Positions 8,837 to 18,247 of a DNA stretch of 53,794 bases are shown here, piece after piece; position 1 is the first letter of the stretch; every line of letters begins with the position of its first letter. The notes below the pieces were generated by a model. The model was not told where the DNA came from, did no database searches, and saw only the letters and a program-made list of their open reading frames with translations. The position numbers and the translations under genes are program-made. Source of the DNA: JAKPPT01 sp964630305 (lineage in GTDB: Bacteria; Spirochaetota; Spirochaetia; Treponematales; UBA12059); assembly GCA_964630305.1 (NCBI GenBank), contig CAZVTR010000013.1, positions 1 to 53,794 on the forward strand, given 5' to 3'.

Positions 8837-8865
8837 AGTGTATACCAGCTTTTGTAAATTGGCAA
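8837..8865 (-). promoter_or_regulatory. Sigma70-like promoter of 5'-nucleotidase gene
   Basis: TTGCCA (8865-8860), 17-base spacer, TACACT (8842-8837) on the minus strand. The expected start point is near 8830, at the first base pairs of the structured leader. Confidence 0.5.
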
Positions 8866-8896
8866 CAATTTTTCATGGATTTTAGCAATTAGAATA

Positions 8897-8905
8897 TGCT
8901 AGAAT
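8897..8905 (+). promoter_or_regulatory. Extended -10 box, probably giving a leaderless mRNA
   Basis: TGCTAGAAT ends six bases before the ATG at 8912; transcription starting seven bases after the box would begin at the start codon. No Shine-Dalgarno is present before this ATG. No convincing -35 is visible. Confidence 0.4.
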
Positions 8906-8911
8906 GTTAGT

Positions 8912-9916
8912 ATGCATAAAAAATGGCTTTCTATTGCGCTTATAATGTTTCTCAGCATTTTATTTTTGTTTTTTGCCTGTTACTCATTGCTGCTTGTATA
9001 TCAAAGCCAATCAGAGATACAAACACTCTTTAAACCAGCAAATACGTATCCCATGCTCTATCATATAGCTGTACTGCTTCCTGAATCTAATGATCCATTT
9101 ATTCAGCAACTCAAAACGAGTATCGAAAAAGCTGTTACTAGCAACAATGGAGCTGTAGAATTCCTTTTCTATGCTCAGCCAAAATCAACAAATGATTCTG
9201 CTGTTTCCTCAAAAGCAGAAGAACTTTTCAATGTAGTACTCAATGCGCAGGTAGATGGAATTATCATGTTTTTTAGTCAGTCAGATCATATTTATTCTTA
9301 TGCCCAAAGAGCCGAACAAGCTTCTGTCCCCTTTACTGCTATATCAATGAATTATTCTTCCACAGCTGAACCTTTTTATGTTGTATCCTCTGACTCTTAC
9401 ATTCAAGGGAAATATGCTATACAGGAAGCCCTTGGTGTTTTAGGAAATTCTGCACGAATTGGAATTATAGTGCCTTATGCCACAACAGACACTGTTGATT
9501 CAGCTTCATTTTTAAACGGTGCAAAAACTGCATTGCTTGAACTTGGGAAAGGGCAATTATCAGCAGTTATTTATGAAGGAGATCCGGCACTTCAAGGAGA
9601 AGAAGCTGGATTCACATTATTTCACGACAAACCAGAAGTAAATGTAATTATTTGTTCCACTGCACACATAAGCATGAATACTGCACAACTTGTAATTGAT
9701 AAAGGCATGGTAGGTAAAATTCTCTTAATCGGCTCAGATGAAAATTCAGAAATTTTGCGGTTATTAGAGAAGGGGGTTTTTAAAGCTATCATTGTACGTG
9801 ATGCAGATGCAATCGGCAAAGCATCGCAAGAATTGATTATGCAGCAGATACAGAAAACAGGCAAACCAGTTCAATTATCAATTAAACCAATTATAAAAAC
9901 CACAGGAAAAAAATAA
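8912..9916 (+). CDS. Membrane-anchored sugar-binding sensor protein (XylFII/RbsB-like)
   Basis: 334 residues: an uncleaved N-terminal membrane anchor (about 6-28, ALIMFLSILFLFFACYSLLL) and a periplasmic-binding-protein type I fold. Recognisable blocks are IAVLLPESNDPFIQQL, the VDGIIMFFS strand, SSDSYIQGKYA and LIGSDENSEIL. It is the first gene of a tightly packed operon with a LytS/YesM-type kinase (one base apart), so it most likely binds a sugar outside the membrane and passes the signal to the kinase, as established for XylFII-LytS in clostridia. It is not next to the transporter genes, which have their own binding protein. The ligand is inferred from the xylose-type transporter downstream. 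Confidence 0.75.
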   Translation: MHKKWLSIALIMFLSILFLFFACYSLLLVYQSQSEIQTLFKPANTYPMLYHIAVLLPESNDPFIQQLKTSIEKAVTSNNGAVEFLFYAQPKSTNDSAVSSKAEELFNVVLNAQVDGIIMFFSQSDHIYSYAQRAEQASVPFTAISMNYSSTAEPFYVVSSDSYIQGKYAIQEALGVLGNSARIGIIVPYATTDTVDSASFLNGAKTALLELGKGQLSAVIYEGDPALQGEEAGFTLFHDKPEVNVIICSTAHISMNTAQLVIDKGMVGKILLIGSDENSEILRLLEKGVFKAIIVRDADAIGKASQELIMQQIQKTGKPVQLSIKPIIKTTGKK

Positions 9917-9917
9917 C

Positions 9918-11369
9918 ATGAAAGCAAAAATAAGAAACAGAATAACTTTAAATTCACTTTTAATTCTAATTATCCTAATTACCACAACAGCTTTCACCAG
10001 CATTTTATCGCTTCAATTAACACGCGGGATTGGACTGTTATTAAAGAACAATAATGCATTAAAATCAATTCGTGACAGTCTTGACAATACCCATAAATAT
10101 CTTGAAACATATTTAACTTTCAAAAGTTCTGAATCGCTCAAAGAATATATCAAATGGTCAAGCACACTAGAAAGTGTAACCCAATCACTTAACAGCAGAA
10201 TATACACTGATAAATTGCTATTAATGGAACGAAATCTTTACTGGATACTAACACATTATCTTAAAACTGCCGCTAATGCAGTCAATGCAAAACGAGGAAG
10301 AAACATTCCAGTCTATACAGCTGAATTTGAGAAAGCAACAACACTTGTCGAGTCAGCACATGCAATTCTCGATACGCTTCATCTTGAAAACATGAATAGG
10401 AGCCTTGATGCTTTTGATTTTTTTAAAGAAAAATTTGGAAAAGTTGTTTTTATGAACTTTACGCTTATAGCTATTGCATTTGTACTAAGCATAATAATTA
10501 TTTATCGATATTCCTTTGCTATTACAGTTCCAATTACGCTCCTTGCAAACTCTGCTCGTGAACTTGAAATGGGAAATTTTATTCACGCTATTCCACAATA
10601 TGCACATGATGATGAAATTGGAACGCTATATACTGCATTTGTGAAAATGCAAAAAAGTATTAAAGAAGCATTTGATGCCATACAAAAAAAATCTGAATTA
10701 GAGCAACAAATTCTAGTGCAAAAAATGGAAATGCTTGAATTTCAGCATAAGTTAAAAGACTCAGAACTTTTAGCATTGCAAACACAAATTAATCCTCACT
10801 TCCTTTACAACACTCTTTCTGCCGGATGGCAGCTAGCTCTTACAGAACATGACGAAAAAACTGCAGAGTTTTTGCAAAAGCTTGCTGAATTTATTAGATA
10901 TGCTCTAAAACCAGCGAACCGGCTTGTACTCGTTTCCGAAGAAGTAGACTGCGCAAAAAAATATGTCTGGCTGTTAGAAGCACGTTTTGGCAACCGATTT
11001 AATTTTACCTTTGCTATTGATGAAAAAGCATTTTGTTATGAAGTCCCTGCACTTATCCTCCAGCCCCTCATCGAAAATGCAATAAGCCACGGCCTTAAGG
11101 AAAAAGAACAAGAAGGATCGGTTTATATTGCTGTTGAAATGAAAAACAATATAATCATTTTTTCTGTACAGGATAATGGAATCGGCATGGATAAAGATGA
11201 ACAGCACCGAATCCTTTCTCTTGCAGAGCCAGAAAAAGGAATAGGTCTAACAAATGTTATACGAAGAATTGAACTTGCAACAAGCGGAAAAGGCAACGTT
11301 TCTATAGACTCAAACATCGGTGAAGGAACAACTATAACTATAAGTATACCAATAGAGGAAACTCAATGA
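9918..11369 (+). CDS. Sensor histidine kinase, LytS/YesM type
   Basis: 483-residue inner-membrane kinase. Two membrane segments (about 12-34 and 175-197) bracket a periplasmic helical domain. A HAMP linker follows (about 198-250), with a coiled stretch to 285 and then the His_kinase block with the phospho-acceptor in LQTQINPHFLYN. The ATP-binding N-box is LILQPLIENAISHG and the G-boxes are DNGIGMD and GIGLTNV. It is expected to phosphorylate the regulator encoded by the overlapping next gene (ATGA overlap at 11366-11369) when the upstream sugar-binding protein is loaded. Confidence 0.92.
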   Translation: MKAKIRNRITLNSLLILIILITTTAFTSILSLQLTRGIGLLLKNNNALKSIRDSLDNTHKYLETYLTFKSSESLKEYIKWSSTLESVTQSLNSRIYTDKLLLMERNLYWILTHYLKTAANAVNAKRGRNIPVYTAEFEKATTLVESAHAILDTLHLENMNRSLDAFDFFKEKFGKVVFMNFTLIAIAFVLSIIIIYRYSFAITVPITLLANSARELEMGNFIHAIPQYAHDDEIGTLYTAFVKMQKSIKEAFDAIQKKSELEQQILVQKMEMLEFQHKLKDSELLALQTQINPHFLYNTLSAGWQLALTEHDEKTAEFLQKLAEFIRYALKPANRLVLVSEEVDCAKKYVWLLEARFGNRFNFTFAIDEKAFCYEVPALILQPLIENAISHGLKEKEQEGSVYIAVEMKNNIIIFSVQDNGIGMDKDEQHRILSLAEPEKGIGLTNVIRRIELATSGKGNVSIDSNIGEGTTITISIPIEETQ

Positions 11370-12907
11370 AGCATATTCTTATTGCTGATGATGAACAGCC
11401 AATTATCAATGGTCTCAAACTTATTATTAATAAATATTTTTATGATCAGTACACAATAATTGCAGAAGCTCACAATGGACGCGAAACTATTGACCTTGCT
11501 GAAAAACATCTACCTGATATTATTCTTATTGATGTTAATATGCCAGGCATCAATGGTATAGAAGCAATACGAACTATTTCTAAACATGGCATTACCAGTG
11601 CATTTGTTCTCATTACAGCATTTGAAAAATTTGAAATTGCACAGGAAGCATTAGCATTGGGAGTTTGTGACTATATACTTAAACCTGTTTCCAAAGAGCG
11701 CCTTGAGCTTGCATTAAACACCGCATCCTTGCACATTGAAAAACTCCGCTATTTAAAAGAAAAAGAATTAGAATTTGCAGAAAAAGAAAAATTGCATGCT
11801 GTATATATGCAAGAAATATTTTTTTATAATTTAGTTAATAACACACTCACAAAAGAACATATTTATAATTTCAAAAACTCAGTTCATATTACAAAAAATT
11901 TTGCTTGTATTGTACTCATTAAAATTAGTTCTGCAGAACCTTCACACAATTTATTAACAAGCCTAACCAATTTTATTCATTTTAAAACAAATGCGCTGCA
12001 TAGTTCTTTTTTATTTATGGGCTGCTGCATAATATTGCTGCCGCTCAAAGAAAAATCTGAAAACGAAATTTTAGATTTCACCAGCATGCTTTCAGAAGAA
12101 TTTAAACTGCAAATAACTACTAATAACATTCTACTATTTTCGGGGACACCGGAGAACTTCCATGATATTAGCTTGTCATGGAATTTTGCAAAAGAAAAAT
12201 TATTTTCAATGTATTATACCAATTTTTTCGAGCAAAAACCTTTACAAGCATCAGATTTTTCATTAAATGATTTTTATCAGGCTATAGCTGAAGGGAAATA
12301 CCATAAGGCTATAAAACTAATGCAAGATAGTATCGAAGTCATACTTTCCTATGAAACAGATTCACTATTCTATTTTTCTGACGCACTACTGTATAAAATT
12401 ATTGGTATGGCTGTGTGCCTTTCTACAATACAAACAATACAACATACCGGTATACTCACAATGAATTCGATAAAATCATTTCACTTAGTGTGGGATGAAG
12501 GTTATAAAAAAGAAGCTCTCATCTCGTTGCTTGCTTTGTTAAATAAACTCATTAGCTCAACTCAAAATAAAATTAACTCTCCGCTTATCACACAAGTTCT
12601 TTACTATATACATTCACACTATACGGAATTAATCAGCCTAGAAAGTGCTGCCGAAGCGCTTTCAGTGTCACCAGCACATCTTTCCCGCGCAATGAAAGAG
12701 GAGCTTGGTAAAGGATTTGCCCGAACACTTACAGAAACACGTCTTGAACATGCTAAACATCTTCTTAAAAACCAGTCTTTATCTATTAAAGAAGTAAGTA
12801 TCCAATGCGGGTATCAAGATCCGAATTATTTCTCAAGAGCATTCAAAAGCTATACTGGATTAACTCCACTGGAATATCAAGAAAAGGAGCTTAACCATGA
12901 AGATTAG
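11366..12907 (+). CDS. Response regulator, YesN type (receiver + AraC HTH)
   Basis: 513-residue DNA-binding regulator. Receiver domain 1-120 with acidic pocket ADDE (7-10), phospho-acceptor Asp56 in ILIDVNMPG, and the conserved Lys in LKPVSK. A long helical middle region (about 135-400) follows. The C-terminal 100 residues are an AraC/XylS double helix-turn-helix (SLESAAEALSVSPAHLSRAMKEE and SIKEVSIQCGYQDPNYFSRAFK). It is expected to activate the xylF-xylG-xylH genes; the intergenic region at 13914-14199 is the likely target. It overlaps the kinase gene by 4 bases and the next gene by 11. Confidence 0.92.
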   Translation: MKHILIADDEQPIINGLKLIINKYFYDQYTIIAEAHNGRETIDLAEKHLPDIILIDVNMPGINGIEAIRTISKHGITSAFVLITAFEKFEIAQEALALGVCDYILKPVSKERLELALNTASLHIEKLRYLKEKELEFAEKEKLHAVYMQEIFFYNLVNNTLTKEHIYNFKNSVHITKNFACIVLIKISSAEPSHNLLTSLTNFIHFKTNALHSSFLFMGCCIILLPLKEKSENEILDFTSMLSEEFKLQITTNNILLFSGTPENFHDISLSWNFAKEKLFSMYYTNFFEQKPLQASDFSLNDFYQAIAEGKYHKAIKLMQDSIEVILSYETDSLFYFSDALLYKIIGMAVCLSTIQTIQHTGILTMNSIKSFHLVWDEGYKKEALISLLALLNKLISSTQNKINSPLITQVLYYIHSHYTELISLESAAEALSVSPAHLSRAMKEELGKGFARTLTETRLEHAKHLLKNQSLSIKEVSIQCGYQDPNYFSRAFKSYTGLTPLEYQEKELNHED

Positions 12908-13913
12908 AAACACAAATTATTTATTAATCACCCTCTTACTACTATTTTCATGTAATGGTAATAAAGAACAAAACAAACGATTTGTTATTGGATTTTCACT
13001 CGACTCGCTTGTTGTAGAACGATGGCAGAGGGATCTAGAAAGTTTATCAAAAGCAGCTGATGATCTTGATATGGACATAATAATAAGAATTGCTAATCAA
13101 AATGCAGAAACTCAAATTGCACAGATTAAAGAGCTCGCCTCACTAGGAATCGATGTGCTTATCGTCGTACCTAATGATGCTAAAAAGCTAACCGATGTTA
13201 TAAAATATGTAAAACGAAAACGAATCCCGATCATTAGCTATGACAGACTGGTTTCTAATGCAAATGTAGATGTATATATATCCTTTGATAACGAACAAGT
13301 CGGAGCCCTCATGGCTGATACAGCATTACGAGCAAAGCCGAAAGGGACATATATTATTGTAAACGGTGCTATTAATGACAACAATGCATTTATGATTAAC
13401 ACGGGTTTTATGAAAATACTGCAGCCTGCAATTGCACGCGGCGACATAACTCTTGAAGGAGAAATATGGCCAGACGAATGGTCAAGCGAAGCTGTTCGTC
13501 CTCGGTTTGAAGCACTAATTGCACAAAATAATCATATCGATGTTGTGCTTTGCGGGAACGATATGCTTGCAGAAACTGTGATTGCAATACTCTCAGAAAA
13601 CCGCATCCTTGAAAACACTCTTGTACTAGGGCAAGATGCTGAGCTGTCTGCATGTCAGCGTGTTGCTGAGCATACACAATTTGCGACTATTTATAAACCG
13701 GTCCAGCTTCTCGCTCTTAAAGCGGCTGGCTTTGCCTTAATGCTCGCACGTAAGGAAAAATTACCAGCTGAGTCCTTTATTTCAGATGGTACGTATTCCG
13801 TACCCTATATCAAATTGTCTCCCATAGTAGTTACTGCGGCTACGCTTGAAGAAACAGTTATTCGTGACGGTTTTCATAGTTCCACTGAGGTGTACCGGAA
13901 TACTAGTAAGTAG
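12897..13913 (+). CDS. Xylose-type sugar-binding lipoprotein (second binding protein)
   Basis: 338 residues, periplasmic-binding-protein type I. Signal peptide with lipobox LLFSC (Cys19). XylF-like ligand blocks: SYDRL (about 114-118), FDNEQVGALMAD, NDNNAFM, LCGNDMLAE and LGQDAELSAC. It overlaps the regulator gene by 11 bases, with AAGGAG inside that gene, so it belongs to the sensing operon rather than the transport operon. It may be an extra ligand carrier for the transporter, or a soluble-side partner of the sensor. Having a binding protein at both ends of one two-component operon is unusual. Confidence 0.8.
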   Translation: MKIRNTNYLLITLLLLFSCNGNKEQNKRFVIGFSLDSLVVERWQRDLESLSKAADDLDMDIIIRIANQNAETQIAQIKELASLGIDVLIVVPNDAKKLTDVIKYVKRKRIPIISYDRLVSNANVDVYISFDNEQVGALMADTALRAKPKGTYIIVNGAINDNNAFMINTGFMKILQPAIARGDITLEGEIWPDEWSSEAVRPRFEALIAQNNHIDVVLCGNDMLAETVIAILSENRILENTLVLGQDAELSACQRVAEHTQFATIYKPVQLLALKAAGFALMLARKEKLPAESFISDGTYSVPYIKLSPIVVTAATLEETVIRDGFHSSTEVYRNTSK

Positions 13914-14199
13914 AGTAAAAAAGTAAAAGCTCTATGACCGCTATTCTTATCTGTATAGCATTTTTTTAACATTGTTTATGCAAATTTTTTACTAACCTGC
14001 TTCAAAATCCAATATTCCACATAGATGCAAAAAAAATCCATTGGTTTGTGATTTCTTTCCTGCTGCATACCTCCTATATACAGTGCAACAATGCACATAA
14101 CAGAGCACTATGTGCAAGATATATCTTATCAATCTAGTAAGCACAGAATGCTCAAACAGGTTAATACCTGATTTTAACTTCTAAAACAGGAGGAAATGT
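13914..14199 (+). promoter_or_regulatory. Regulatory region upstream of xylF with inverted repeats
   Basis: 286 bases without a gene between the sensing operon and the transport operon. It holds a perfect 8-bp inverted repeat TGCACATA / TATGTGCA (14092-14099 and 14109-14116) and an overlapping 5-bp one, GTGCA-ACAA-TGCAC (14083-14096). Two ATGCAAA words lie further upstream at 13978 and 14025. An AGGAGG ribosome site precedes the xylF ATG. The repeats are candidate binding sites for the YesN-type regulator. This is an inference from position only. Confidence 0.4.
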
Positions 14200-15309
14200 A
14201 TGAAAGCAGTTCGCATTATTATGACACTGCTCATTAGCGTAGTACTACTATCAGTACTGTTTACTGGCTGCCAGAAAAAAGCAGCAACACAAGTTGGTAT
14301 TGTACTGCCTACTAAAGATGAGCCACGCTGGATCCAGGATCAAACTCGATTTATGGAATCATTGCAGAATGCAGGTTTTTCTGCAAAAGTCTTGTTCAGC
14401 CAGGGTGATTCAGCTAAAGAAAAAGCAAATGTCGAAGCTCTAATAGCCGAGGGCATTAAAGTTCTCATAATCTGCCCGCATGACGGAACTGCTGCAGCAG
14501 CTGCAGCCGATTTAGCTAATAAAGCAGGTGTAAAAGTAATCTCCTATGACCGCTTAATTAGGGACACTACATCAGTGGATTACTACGTAACATTTGATAG
14601 CTTCCAAGTTGGTGCCGCATGGGGAGACTATCTCATTGCACAAGTTCCGCAAGGCTCTAAGGGAAACAATCTGTACCTGTACGCGGGAGCTGCCAGTGAC
14701 AACAATGCATTTATTTTCTTTGAAGGCGCATGGAGCAGATTGCAGCCCAAAATTGCTGATGGTACATTTGTAGTTCGCAATTCTGATAAGGCAGTAGCTC
14801 TCATGAACAAAGCATCACTTACTCGTGATGAAATGGCTCAAATCATTGGTCAGGTTACAACCAACTGGAATTTCAATGATGCAAAGAGCAAGGCAGAAGC
14901 AAATCTTACCGCAGTCGGAAAAGATGCAAAAGGCACCGTGTATATCTGCGCTCCCAATGACGGAACAGCACGAGCAATTGCTGATGCTTTTGCTGCTGAT
15001 AAAGCTGTAACTAAATATTTTATAACTGGCCAAGATGCTGAAATTGCATCAATTCAATACATCATTGATGGCAAGCAGTCAATGACAGTGCTCAAAGATG
15101 TACGCACGCTCGTACAGGATGCAATCAACGCAGCAATTGCATACATGAAAGGTTCAAATCCTCCTGTTACCACTACTTATAATAATGGTAAAAAAGATGT
15201 ACCAGCTAAGCCCACTGCAATTGTCGTTGTAACAAAAGACAATGTGAAGAAAGAAATTATTGATTCAGGATACTGGCCAAGCGATAAATTTACTGGACTT
15301 AACAATTAG
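14200..15309 (+). CDS. xylF: Xylose-type ABC transporter substrate-binding lipoprotein
   Basis: 369 residues. Signal peptide with lipobox LFTGC (Cys24), so anchored in the membrane facing the periplasm. Family blocks of XylF: IVLPTKDEPRWIQD, CPHDGTAAAAAA, SYDRLI (about 119-124), FDSFQVG, GAASDNNAF, CAPNDGTARAIADA and TGQDAEIASIQ. It delivers pentose or a related sugar to the XylG/XylH importer encoded directly downstream. A hairpin with a T-run between this gene and xylG probably makes the binding protein more abundant than the other subunits. Confidence 0.88.
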   Translation: MKAVRIIMTLLISVVLLSVLFTGCQKKAATQVGIVLPTKDEPRWIQDQTRFMESLQNAGFSAKVLFSQGDSAKEKANVEALIAEGIKVLIICPHDGTAAAAAADLANKAGVKVISYDRLIRDTTSVDYYVTFDSFQVGAAWGDYLIAQVPQGSKGNNLYLYAGAASDNNAFIFFEGAWSRLQPKIADGTFVVRNSDKAVALMNKASLTRDEMAQIIGQVTTNWNFNDAKSKAEANLTAVGKDAKGTVYICAPNDGTARAIADAFAADKAVTKYFITGQDAEIASIQYIIDGKQSMTVLKDVRTLVQDAINAAIAYMKGSNPPVTTTYNNGKKDVPAKPTAIVVVTKDNVKKEIIDSGYWPSDKFTGLNN

Positions 15310-15325
15310 AGTTCATTGTAAGGTA

Positions 15326-15359
15326 ACGGGTGCCTGTTTTTCGCAGACACCCGTTTTTT
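15326..15359 (+). terminator. Intercistronic hairpin / attenuating terminator between xylF and xylG
   Basis: CGGGTGCCTG (15327-15336) pairs with CAGACACCCG (15344-15353) with one mismatch, flanked by A/T pairs and followed by T6. It sits inside the operon, so it likely stops part of the transcripts and protects the xylF message. Confidence 0.75.
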
Positions 15360-15378
15360 ATAAAAAGGAGCAGATGAC

Positions 15379-16896
15379 ATGAGCACATATATGCTTGAAA
15401 TGAAAAACATCACAAAACGCTTCCCAGGTGTTCTTGCACTTAATAATGTCACTTTTTCTGTCAAAAAAGGAGAAATACACTGTCTAGTTGGAGAAAATGG
15501 TGCTGGTAAATCTACTCTTATGAAAATTCTGAGCGGCGTCTATCCTCATGGGCAGTTTGAGGGGTCTATAATATTTGATGGCAAAGAAACTAGGTTTTCA
15601 CATATTCATGACAGTGAAAAAGCAGGTATCGGAATTATTTACCAGGAATTAGCTCTGGTTCCAGAAATGATGATCTATGAAAACATATTACTTGGACATG
15701 AAATAAAAAAAGGTATTCAGATAGATATCCCCGAAATGATAAAAAAAACTGAACAGCTTTTAGAAATGGTACATCTTACAGTAAAGCCTACAGAAAAAAT
15801 AAAGGAACTTGGCATAGGAAAACAACAGCTTGTTGAAATTGCAAAAGCCTTAAGCCGAAAAGCAAAACTCCTCATACTTGATGAACCAACAGCAGCTCTC
15901 AATGAAAATGACTGTGAAAATTTACTTAACATAATACGGGAACTAAAAAGCCAGGGTGTAACCTGTATTATGATATCCCATAAACTAAAAGAGGTTATGG
16001 CTATAGCGGACACCATTACTGTGCTGCGCGATGGCCAAACTATTTGCACGCTCGATAAAAAAGAAGCTACAGAACAGCTTTTGATTAAACACATGGTTGG
16101 ACGTTCTATTGAAAACATATATCCGCCGCGTTCGCATGAACCAATTAATGAAACTGTTCTTGAAATAAAAAACTGGTCTGGAATTGATCCTAAAACAGGA
16201 AGAAAAATCCTTCAAAACATCTCACTGAGAATTAACAAGGGTGAAATCGTTGGTTTAGCAGGTCTAGTCGGATCAGGCAGAACGGAGCTTGCCCGAAGTA
16301 TATTTGGAAATCCAGATGGCTACATAGTTTCAGGTGAAATATTCGTAAATGGCAAAACTCAGCAGTTTAATCATCCGCACGATGCTATTAAACATGGCAT
16401 CGCCTATGCATCAGAAGACAGAAAGAAAAACGGTCTTATTCTTATTCAGACAATAAAAGATAACATTCTGCTCGCAAATCTTAAAAAAATATGCACTGCC
16501 GTTGGCATTATTAAAGCAGAAGAAGAAATTGTTCAGGCTAATGAGTATGTAAAGTCTTTGACAATTAAAACTCCTGGCATTGAACAGCTGGTACTGAATC
16601 TATCAGGAGGCAATCAGCAAAAGGTCTCTATCGCAAAATGGCTGTTTGTTGAACCAAAGATTCTTATTCTTGATGAACCGACACGCGGTATCGATGTCGG
16701 TGCAAAATTTGAAATCTACACATTGATGAATCATCTAGTCGCACAGGGCATGAGCATATTGATGATCTCATCAGAACTGCCGGAAGTACTGGGTATGAGC
16801 GATCGTGTATATGTCGTAGCCGGAGGGAAAATAACTGGCGAACTTACACGCCATGAGGCAACACAAGAACGAGTCATGGAACTGGCAACATTGTGA
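15379..16896 (+). CDS. xylG: Xylose-type ABC transporter ATP-binding protein
   Basis: 505-residue duplicated ATPase of the CUT2 sugar importer family. First cassette: Walker A GENGAGKST (38-46), signature ELGIGKQQLVEIAKAL, Walker B LLILDEPTAAL. Second cassette: the usual degenerate Walker A GLVGSGRTEL, signature LSGGNQQKVSIAKWL and Walker B ILILDEPTRGID. It energises uptake through XylH. AAAGGAG lies before the ATG. Confidence 0.92.
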   Translation: MSTYMLEMKNITKRFPGVLALNNVTFSVKKGEIHCLVGENGAGKSTLMKILSGVYPHGQFEGSIIFDGKETRFSHIHDSEKAGIGIIYQELALVPEMMIYENILLGHEIKKGIQIDIPEMIKKTEQLLEMVHLTVKPTEKIKELGIGKQQLVEIAKALSRKAKLLILDEPTAALNENDCENLLNIIRELKSQGVTCIMISHKLKEVMAIADTITVLRDGQTICTLDKKEATEQLLIKHMVGRSIENIYPPRSHEPINETVLEIKNWSGIDPKTGRKILQNISLRINKGEIVGLAGLVGSGRTELARSIFGNPDGYIVSGEIFVNGKTQQFNHPHDAIKHGIAYASEDRKKNGLILIQTIKDNILLANLKKICTAVGIIKAEEEIVQANEYVKSLTIKTPGIEQLVLNLSGGNQQKVSIAKWLFVEPKILILDEPTRGIDVGAKFEIYTLMNHLVAQGMSILMISSELPEVLGMSDRVYVVAGGKITGELTRHEATQERVMELATL

Positions 16897-16908
16897 ACAA
16901 AGGGGGTA

Positions 16909-18096
16909 TTGATGATTATTGAAGATTTTAAGGCTGTAATAAAAAAGAATATTCGTGATTATGCAATGTATATTGCTTTAGTTTTCATTATGATTATTTT
17001 CTCTATTTTAACCGGGGGGAATTTTATGTCCTCACGGAACATTGCAAATCTTCTAAATCAAACTGGTTATATTGCTGTACTTGCTACCGGAATGACGCTT
17101 ATAATTGTCATACGGCATATCGATCTTTCGGTAGGATTCCTGTCAGGGTTTTTAGGTGCTGTAACTGCAATTTTATTGACACAGTTTCATGTTTCGGTTT
17201 GGGTAACTATACCGATCGTTTTGGTTCTGGGTATTGTCTGCGGTCTGATTACAGGACTTCCTGTTGCTCTTTTAGGAATACCGGCATTTGTATCTTCACT
17301 GGCAGGCTGGCTTGTTTACCGCGGTGCCCTCATGCTTTCTACTGCAGCGACTGGAACTATAATTATTCCCGATGAAACATTTAATGCTCTGGGAAATGGC
17401 TTCATTCCTGATCTTTTCTCATGGCTGCCCGTTTTGCCGCAATATCACAAAACCACACTAATTATTGGGTTAGTCACTATACTCGCTTTTATAGTTTCTG
17501 AGATCAGAAGCCGAACAAGAAAAATACAGTACAACTTTGTAGTGCTTACAAAACCGCTCTTCTTATTAAAACTGCTTTTTATTGCACTTGTAATAGCATA
17601 CATTACGTTTATTCTTGCTGGGTACAATGGTCTTTCCTGGACATTTGTAATTATGATGGCAGTCGTGATCGTCTATGATTTTATTGCACGCAAAACAATG
17701 CTGGGCAGACACATATTTGCAGTCGGCGGAAATCCAGAAGCAGCCGAGCTTTCCGGTATTAATGTAAAAAAAATAACACTATTTGTATTTGGCTCTATGG
17801 GTTTTCTCTCTGCACTCTCCGGCATACTGTTTACAGCTCGTCTTAAATCGGCAACACCGCAGGCAGGGACACTCTTTGAACTAGATGCTATAGCAGCTTG
17901 CTATATTGGCGGAGTATCAGCATCGGGCGGTATAGGTTCTATCACTGGCTCACTCATTGGTGCACTAGTATACATGTCCCTCATGAACGGTATGAACTTA
18001 ATGGGGACAGACATCTCCATGCAGTACATTATCCGCGGTCTTGTACTCGTTGGAGCTGTCATTTTTGATGTTGTTTCGCGGAAGCGTAAAGCCTAA
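16909..18096 (+). CDS. xylH: Xylose-type ABC transporter permease
   Basis: 395-residue multi-spanning permease of the CUT2 (ribose/xylose) family. Conserved blocks: TGYIAVLATGMTLIIVIRHIDLSVG, PAFVSSLAGWLVYRGA, TMLGRHIFAVGGNPEAAELSGI and the C-terminal LDAIAACYIGGVSASGGIGS. The length and the extra central loop (about 185-250) fit XylH better than RbsC. It starts 12 bases after xylG and ends in front of two hairpins. Confidence 0.9.
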   Translation: MMIIEDFKAVIKKNIRDYAMYIALVFIMIIFSILTGGNFMSSRNIANLLNQTGYIAVLATGMTLIIVIRHIDLSVGFLSGFLGAVTAILLTQFHVSVWVTIPIVLVLGIVCGLITGLPVALLGIPAFVSSLAGWLVYRGALMLSTAATGTIIIPDETFNALGNGFIPDLFSWLPVLPQYHKTTLIIGLVTILAFIVSEIRSRTRKIQYNFVVLTKPLFLLKLLFIALVIAYITFILAGYNGLSWTFVIMMAVVIVYDFIARKTMLGRHIFAVGGNPEAAELSGINVKKITLFVFGSMGFLSALSGILFTARLKSATPQAGTLFELDAIAACYIGGVSASGGIGSITGSLIGALVYMSLMNGMNLMGTDISMQYIIRGLVLVGAVIFDVVSRKRKA

Positions 18097-18124
18097 TTAA
18101 AATGAGTACTGATACTATGAGGGT

Positions 18125-18166
18125 CGTTTCTGTAACAATGTGCATAATTCTTACATAACAGAAACG
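18125..18166 (+). other. 3' untranslated hairpin after xylH
   Basis: CGTTTCTGT (18125-18133) pairs perfectly with ACAGAAACG (18158-18166); an inner ATGT/ACAT can extend it. No T-run follows, so it is more likely an RNA-stabilising structure than a terminator. Confidence 0.5.
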
Positions 18167-18182
18167 CCGAAAGTTCTCTGCT

Positions 18183-18220
18183 GCCCTGCGGTTTGCCTCC
18201 ATTCCCGCAGGGCTTTTTTT
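18183..18220 (+). terminator. Rho-independent terminator of the xyl operon
   Basis: GCCCTGCGG (18183-18191) pairs with CCGCAGGGC (18205-18213), loop of 13, followed by T7. Confidence 0.9.
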
Positions 18221-18247
18221 GAGCAGTCCAATTGAGAGGAACAAAGT

